From Chaetoderma sp. LZ-2023a (Eukaryota > Mollusca > Caudofoveata > Chaetodermatida > Chaetodermatidae): a stretch of DNA of 64,000 bases. The stretch is from positions 34,164,351 through 34,228,350 of the forward strand of contig CM067372.1 in assembly GCA_034401795.1 (NCBI GenBank). Direction: 5' to 3'. Positions 61,192-64,000 of this stretch are shown here, piece by piece. Position numbers and translations under genes: made by a program. How positions within the stretch are numbered: the first letter of the stretch is position 1; each line of letters begins with the position of its first letter. The notes under the pieces are model-generated. The model worked only from the letters and a program-made list of their open reading frames with translations, had not been told where the DNA came from and did not search any database.

Positions 61192-61408
61192 TTAACACTC
61201 ATATCAACCTAACACAGTTTATGCAGTGGTCTTTAGAAATGTCCATTTGCAGACCAATAGAAGACTATTTTGGAAGCTTTACCACTGGAATGACTGGCTC
61301 GATAACCAAGCCAATCATTCCAGTGGCAAATTTTCCAAAATAGTCTTCTCTTGGTCTGCAAATGGACACTTTCTGAGAAAATTTTCTTGAACAAATTTGA
61401 GGGTTGAA
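61192..61408. repeat. HP1 hairpin element, copy 27
   Basis: Arms match over ~75 bp. Both carry ATTTTGG / CCAAAAT instead of ATTTTTG / CAAAAAT: GACTATTTTGGAAG on the left and TTTTCCAAAATAGTC on the right. Confidence 0.92.
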
Positions 61409-61613
61409 CATGTGGTTTCTTCAGGGATTCTCACGAATGTACATTTACAAGTCCAGAGATGACTATTTTTGAAAATTTATCGCTGGAATGACTGGCTCAA
61501 TAACCAAGCCAGGTGGTATTCCAATGTTTAATTTTTTTAAATAGTCCGTTTAGCCTACAAATGGCCATTTTCTTAAGTAAAGCTTTTTGAATTCCGTGAG
61601 TGTTAAAGGAGTA
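61405..61613. repeat. HP1 hairpin element, copy 28, adjoining copy 27
   Basis: GAGATGACTATTTTTGAAAA left; TTTAAATAGTCCGTTTAGCC right; ends GTGAGTGTTAAAGGAGTAAG. Confidence 0.8.
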
Positions 61614-62204
61614 AGACATTGTCTGGTATGCACAATTGCGGTATTGATTGCCAATTCTTTATAACCAATTATATTAATTGGTCGTTTATAAAAATGTATC
61701 TATTATAATATATTTGCCATTTTACTATTATAAATATTGTGTTGAACTAAACTACTCAATTTCAATATCATACACACATGCATGCACGCACCCACATGCA
61801 TGTTTAAACATGCAGATACCATATAGATGCGCTCACTGGTTATCCATTCACTTGGTAGCATTTGAAGTAATCTAAGTTTTAAAATGTTACCTAATGTTAG
61901 AACCGCAAATGTGAACTGTTTCTTTAAATGGGAGCTCATAGAAAGTGGTCAAAGCACGCCAAATGATGCTTTTGTATAATTTAGATATTAAATATATTAT
62001 TTGCATATATTTGAATTCCTAAATAGTAAATTTCGCCACAGAAAGTAATTTTCTTCCATTTTCCATGAGAATTATGGAGTGATTTCATCACCTGAAATAC
62101 TACCTTTTGATAAACTAGAGCTTGAATCTGAGCTGATGTTCACTTACAAGTTTGTATTACATTAATCTCTTAACCATGGAACTTTCAGTGACTACATTTC
62201 AAAA

Positions 62205-62350
62205 CAATTATACAGAAAAGCTATTGAATATTTGGAAACTAATTTGACTGGAAGCTGTTGCTGCTATTGCAGCAGCGGCTGCCAGTCAAATTAGTTTCCA
62301 AATATTCAACATAAAATTCCATTCATCAAAGAAGAATTTGTCCTTTCTGG
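62205..62350. repeat. HP2 hairpin with exact arms and ATCAAAGAAG tail
   Basis: TTGAATATTTGGAAACTAAT mirrors ATTAGTTTCCAAATATTCAA. The TTTGG/CCAAA form is unique to this copy and on both arms (consensus TTTTG/CAAAA). Confidence 0.92.
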
Positions 62351-62386
62351 TCTATGAGGGCTAAAAGGTTAAAAGGAAGTCTCTAT

Positions 62387-62615
62387 TTAACCCAGTAATG
62401 GTCAAATTTGGTCAAGGAAATCAAAATATTTGCGTATTGAATGTATATTTGCAGGCAAAGTGACGAAAATGTTAAAAAATTTACTGCGAATGACTGGCTC
62501 GTTTATCGTCCCAGGCATTCTAATGGTAAATTTTCAAAAATAGTCTTCTCTTGGTCAGCAAAACATTCCTCAATGCAGAGGCCGGTTTTAGCCGGCTTGA
62601 CCATTAAAGGGTTAA
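62387..62615. repeat. HP1 hairpin element, copy 29
   Basis: TTAACCCAGTAATGGTCAAA to GCCGGCTTGACCATTAAAGG then GTTAA. Confidence 0.85.
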
Positions 62616-62724
62616 ATATCTGGGAGGAGAATTACACATATCATGTAATTTATTAAATTATTAAAATTAAAATTATTAAAAATTTAATAAGACTATTTCT
62701 ATGTACTTCTACACCTTCACTAAC

Positions 62725-62802
62725 ATCTTAACACACTGACCAGTCACCAGATCTTAACACACTGACCAGTCACCAGATCTTAACACACTGACCAGTCACC
62801 AG
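62725..62802. repeat. 26-bp tandem repeat, three exact units
   Basis: Unit ATCTTAACACACTGACCAGT followed by CACCAG, three times without change. Confidence 0.95.
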
Positions 62803-63417
62803 ATCATGATTGCAAACAAATGTAGACTAACTCACGAAATATCATTACGCAGAAACAAAAAGCACTTATAAATCATTATATATTGTACTTAATATGTATA
62901 AATGTTATTTTAATATATTTTTTCACATATATTATTGTGGGGTCAGAAATTGGCAAATATTGTTTGTATATAATTAATATTAACTTCTAGAAGTTTATTA
63001 TTTTCTATCCGTTAATATCTTTGGGTACGTTCATCTTGGCATCTATGCTTAGATATAATTGACTATTTGTAAGTCGACAGCTTGCTAGTTTGACTAGCTA
63101 GCTAACTATCATGGACCAGGCACCCGAGCGAGTATAGTAATGGCTTTGACATCAGATTTAAAATGGCGGAAAGCATCTACATACCGGCATTCAATGCACA
63201 AATGTGCTGCTATATACATGATGAAATGATGTTCTACTTCGAATAATAGTTACCAGATGTCTATTATGATGTCTATTATCTCGTGTAGCTCAAAATAAAC
63301 AATTAAAAACAAAAGCGGATGCTTTTTTGATTCTCATACTGTATGTTAATGTTCAGAAGTCCAAATTCTTTTCGGTTTTTGTACAGATCAACATACTGTG
63401 GCTTTTCAAAGCACGCC
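62803..63417. other. Downstream flank, unassigned
   Basis: No gene or repeat family recognised in this AT-rich stretch. Confidence 0.5.
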
Positions 63418-63660
63418 TAACCCTTTAATGACTTACAGTAATTTGGTCATTTAAATTTTCAATTCTCTCTTAGAAAATGTCAATTTTCAGACCAAGAGAT
63501 GATTTTTTAGAATTTACCACTGGAGTGACTGGCTCAGTTGTCGAGCCAATTATTCAAGTGATAGATTTTCAAGAATAGTCTTCTCTTGGTCTCCAGATGG
63601 ACATTCCTTAAGACCAACGACAAAGGTCGTTTTGGGCCAGCTTAGACATCAAATGTTTAA
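63418..63660. repeat. HP1 hairpin element, copy 30
   Basis: TAACCCTTTAATGACTTACA to CTTAGACATCAAATGTTTAA; arms and centre kept. Confidence 0.85.
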
Positions 63661-63936
63661 AATTAGGCTTTCAATTGCTAATGAAAAGATAATCCTGCCT
63701 GGTACCTGGTTTCAAAGACTCAGTTGTGAGTCTACAGGTATTTTGTTTCAGCTTAGCAATCCGTACATTCACAGCCACCAGCTAAGCTGCATTTAACCTA
63801 TATGTCAGTGTGTGTAGTAAGCAGACTGTGCCGAGATGAACTTACCCCTTGTTTTCATGCTATTGTCAAGTGTATATGCAACTTGTTGACAGGTCTGCTG
63901 CTGATATGCTGCATCGAATGTACAGTAAATACACGT

Positions 63937-64000
63937 TTAATGGGCAAATTTGGTCAAGAAAATTTAGATATTTTCTTATTGACTAAATGTTTACAGGCCA
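63937..64000. repeat. HP1 hairpin element, copy 31, cut by window end
   Basis: TTAATGGGCAAATTTGGTCA then AAATGTTTACAGGCC, the left arm only. Confidence 0.75.

Overview
The window is metazoan genomic DNA from a repeat-rich marine-invertebrate-type genome. A lophotrochozoan, perhaps a mollusc, is my best guess from the repeat types, but no sequence here proves it. One host gene fills most of it: glutamine--fructose-6-phosphate aminotransferase (GFAT/GFPT), the rate-limiting enzyme of the hexosamine pathway. It lies on the + strand from the first exon in view (3745-3849) to the stop codon at 52069-52071. I traced 17 coding exons plus one alternative exon, all with AG/GT borders and matching phases. 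They encode residues ~40-681, exactly the length expected from the 681-residue human protein as I remember it. The first ~39 residues, including the N-terminal Cys nucleophile, lie upstream of the window.

The most striking feature is a tandem pair of alternative versions of the penultimate coding exon (48893-49054 and 50619-50783). Both are open, both phase 0/0, and both have good splice sites. They are about 63% identical at protein level and encode the same 54/55-residue segment of the second sugar-isomerase lobe, just before the C-terminal tail. This predicts two GFAT isoforms, probably by mutually exclusive splicing. The intron between them carries a UG/UUUG-rich tract, a G-rich tract and two hairpin repeats.

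The introns are packed with mobile and repeated DNA. About 31 copies of one long-hairpin element (here HP1, ~230 bp, ends TTAA-CCCTTTAATGG...CCATTAAAGGG-TTAA, piggyBac-like) occur throughout. About a dozen copies of a second hairpin (HP2) occur, some inside a ~400-bp terminal-inverted-repeat element. In both families several copies carry the same deviation on both arms of the stem. Three nearly identical Tc1-type (DD34E) transposons lie at 14977-16614, 33333-34989 and 59094-60748; two look intact and one sits inside an older hAT-like element. Older retroelement remains are an APE/RT/RNase H LINE (1-3300, minus), a LINE 3' scrap (46.0-46.3 kb, minus), a Penelope-like element (25.4-28.2 kb, minus) and a broken DIRS-like fossil (38.9-40.3 kb, plus).

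Tandem DNA includes a ~1.58-kb array of a 32-bp unit (43839-45420) that appears to have grown from a 32-bp duplication already present in the HP2 long element. There is also a 31-bp minisatellite at 24.8-25.1 kb, several blocks of ~110-170-bp divergent repeats (some carrying perfect AGGTCAnnnTGACCT palindromes), and many microsatellites. Downstream of the stop codon (52072-64000) I see only repeats and unassigned sequence; the 3' UTR end is not defined.
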